DNA of 64,000 nucleotides from the NCBI RefSeq assembly GCF_014805685.1, contig NC_060911.1, positions 10,056,212 through 10,120,211 of the forward strand, given 5' to 3'. A program made the position numbers and the translations under genes. Source of the stretch: Silurus meridionalis. Lineage: Eukaryota > Chordata > Actinopteri > Siluriformes > Siluridae. Positions 36,880 to 64,000 of the stretch are shown here, one piece after another (position 1 is the stretch's first letter; each line of letters starts with the position of its first letter). Under the pieces are notes generated by a model. It saw only the letters and a list, made by a program, of their open reading frames with translations. It was not told where the DNA came from and did no database searches.

Positions 36880-37040
36880 TGATATTGGTGAGGTTCTGAA
36901 GTTTGTGAGTTCAAATCCCAACCACCTCAAGCTGCTACTCCTGGGCTCCTGAGCAGGGCCCCTTACCCCCCATAGCTGCTCAGTTGTATGATGTATGTCG
37001 CTCTGGATAAGGGCGTCTGCCAAATACCGTAAATGTTTTG
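36880..37040 (-). repeat. Common fish SINE-like repeat, copy 2
   Basis: In reverse it reads GGCAGACGCCCTTATCCAGA, GCGACATACATC and AGGAGCCCAGGAGTAGCAGC, the same family as 4113-4266. A separate tRNA-like fragment (CTCAGTGGTTAAGGTCGTGA … GGGCCCTTGCGCAAGGC) lies at 37080-37147. Confidence 0.58.
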
Positions 37041-37399
37041 TTCAAAGTAATGTAGGAAAACCAGTTGTAAATAATGCTGCCTCAGTGGTTAAGGTCGTGA
37101 GTTTCAGTCCCACCAGTACCGAGCTTTTGGGCCCTTGCGCAAGGCTCAAGGGAAAAGGGAATAATTGTTTCTGCACCACCGCAATTATAAGAAAGTGACG
37201 TGCAATCGTCTCCTTTCAGATTTATTTATTTATAAATTTTTTGTAGAATCACGCAGAAAAGAAATGAATCGCGATGTGAGCACAGGCGCAAACCGAGCAG
37301 CGAATCAACGAATCGATACTTCAAAGAACAGGACTCGACTCAGAGAAGGGAGTTGCAGAAAAACATGATGCAGGGAGAATCGAGTCAGGAATCGATACA

Positions 37400-37472
37400 G
37401 AAGGCAGAGGGGTTCTCTCTTCCTTCCCCCCTCTCTCTCGCTCTCTTCTTTTCTCACTGTATACTTCAGTCA

Positions 37473-37515
<43 letters not shown>

Positions 37516-37956
37516 CCCTCTCTCTCTATCTCCACCCCTCCTGTCATTCTCTCCTCCTCCTCCTTATTCTATCGCAGCCCTTCGTGGACGCTACACGGAG
37601 GGCTGTGTGAGTCGCGCCGCGTGTACAGGATACGTGTGGATTATTATTTCCTGCGGTTTATTTTTCCTCTACTTCTTTCAAATATTATTATTAATAGTAC
37701 TATTTATATCCTCATTTGGATTTCTTCACCGAGATAGAGAGAGTGAAGGAGAGAGAGAGAGAGAGAGAGAATGTCCGCCGCATCGCGCACGGGTTTCGGT
37801 CTACCTGAACACACACGCTCCCAGCCGCAGTAGCCAAAAAAAAAAAAAAAAAAAAACACAGCAGTATCTGATCATACAAATAATAATAATAAAAAATCAG
37901 TAACAACCGGAATCTGTTTTTCCACCTGGACACCTGACGCAGCAGCAGCAGCAATC
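37400..37956 (+). promoter_or_regulatory. fbxw7: Probable 5' UTR/promoter region of beta-type fbxw7 transcript
   Basis: The stretch before the beta-type ATG is pyrimidine-rich: (CT)n at 37472-37511, then CTCC repeats. It also has a CpG-containing segment (37575-37630), a (GA)n run (37737-37770), an A22-like run (37836-37856) and (GCA)5 just before the start codon. CpG density stays high into the intron (38030-38110). No clear TATA box or start site can be assigned. The promoter role is inferred from position only. Confidence 0.4.
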
Positions 37957-63399
<25,443 letters not shown>

Positions 63400-64000
63400 A
63401 CTGGACATGAAGTTGAAGGGAGAGAAAGAACGGAGGGGGCGAGGCGGTGGGGGTGGGGTGGGGGGGTCGAATCGGGCCTCCTTGTGTGGCTCCACCGCTG
63501 GACCCACCACTGCTCACCGTTCCTGCCATGAATCGCCCCTTTAGTGACCGCTGCTGTGATTTATTTTTTGAGGGGTGGGGGGTGCTTCTTCAGCAACAGG
63601 GCGGGGCATGACTGATAGCGGAAGGAAGGAGGAACAGGAAGTGGGCCTCCTTGCGCAGCTCCAAGACCAGACCCACCGTATAGAGGCATCACCTCTTCCA
63701 TCTTTAATAGGGGGACAGGGGCAGGAACGAGGAGGCGGAGCCTCTGCATTCTATGAAGAAAGGCTTCTCCATGCAGCTCCATGACTGGCATCTGCTTGTC
63801 TGGTTCCTTTTTTTTTTTTTTTTTTTTTTTTTAAGGGGTTCTGTGCAGCAAAGCATTCTGGGAAGGAACGGGATGTGATTATTTTTCGTTTGTTTCTTTT
63901 CTCTCCTCACAGTCTTTCTCACTCAGAGACTTGCTGATTTAAGCCTGCATGCCCCAGACAGCATTATCTTTATTTTTGTTCGTGTTTTTTATTTTATTTT
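63400..64000 (+). other. fbxw7: fbxw7 3' UTR (start; continues beyond window)
   Basis: This follows the TGA. No AATAAA signal is seen up to base 64000, so the UTR probably continues. It has a G-rich run near 63435-63465, a T28-like run at 63805-63832, and two similar segments of about 33 bp (63478-63510 and 63645-63677). The extent is inferred. Confidence 0.7.

Noticed and set aside
1..37400. Search for the FBXW7 alpha exon (acidic, E/D-rich, about 167 residues)
   Set aside because: No acidic frame of that kind is present on either strand, so it must lie upstream of the window or be missing.

Overview
The window looks like genomic DNA from a teleost fish, probably an ostariophysan and possibly a catfish. 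The evidence is long CA/GT, CT and TA microsatellites, many decayed Tc1/mariner and hAT-type elements, and one recognisable vertebrate gene spread over short exons. The order is inferred from the repeat style and is not proven.

The only gene I can support is fbxw7 (F-box and WD-repeat protein 7, the substrate receptor of an SCF ubiquitin ligase), on the + strand. Eleven coding exons (37957-37995, 45646-45713, 47000-47141, 49906-50040, 52066-52189, 52922-53058, 53610-53723, 59799-59980, 60616-60841, 62011-62221, 63131-63399) join in one open frame of 1647 nt, or 548 codons plus TGA. The first exon encodes only MGFYGTLKMIFYK, the end of the mammalian beta-isoform N-terminus. The common part carries the basic region, dimerisation segment, F-box and eight-bladed WD40 propeller, with the three phosphodegron-binding arginines intact (R306, R320 and R346, matching human R465, R479 and R505). 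The exon for the long alpha N-terminus is not visible. The first 37 kb is therefore either intergenic or, more likely, part of a long upstream intron.

Bases 1-37400 hold no convincing gene. They contain a family of about 420-bp Tc1-like deletion derivatives (12 copies in the whole window, 10 on +), one larger Tc1-like relic with roughly 60-bp inverted ends (34791-35596), three mariner relics, two copies of one hAT-like element, minisatellites, SINE-like pieces and an A/C-rich block at 29530-30600. Bases 37400-37956 are the probable 5' untranslated and promoter region of the beta-type transcript. Bases 37996-63130 are exons and introns; the introns hold large tandem repeats (40975-42085, 44140-44710, 53963-55800). 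Bases 63400-64000 are 3' UTR, which appears to continue past the window.

The observations most worth checking are a perfect zero-spacer p53 response element at 30923-30942, about 7 kb upstream of the beta-type exon (mammalian FBXW7 beta is a known p53 target); microsatellites abutting several splice donors, including a very weak donor after exon 6; a 33-bp-arm perfect hairpin inside one Tc1-like relic; and the large intron minisatellites. I found no new enzyme system, CRISPR array or RNA gene.
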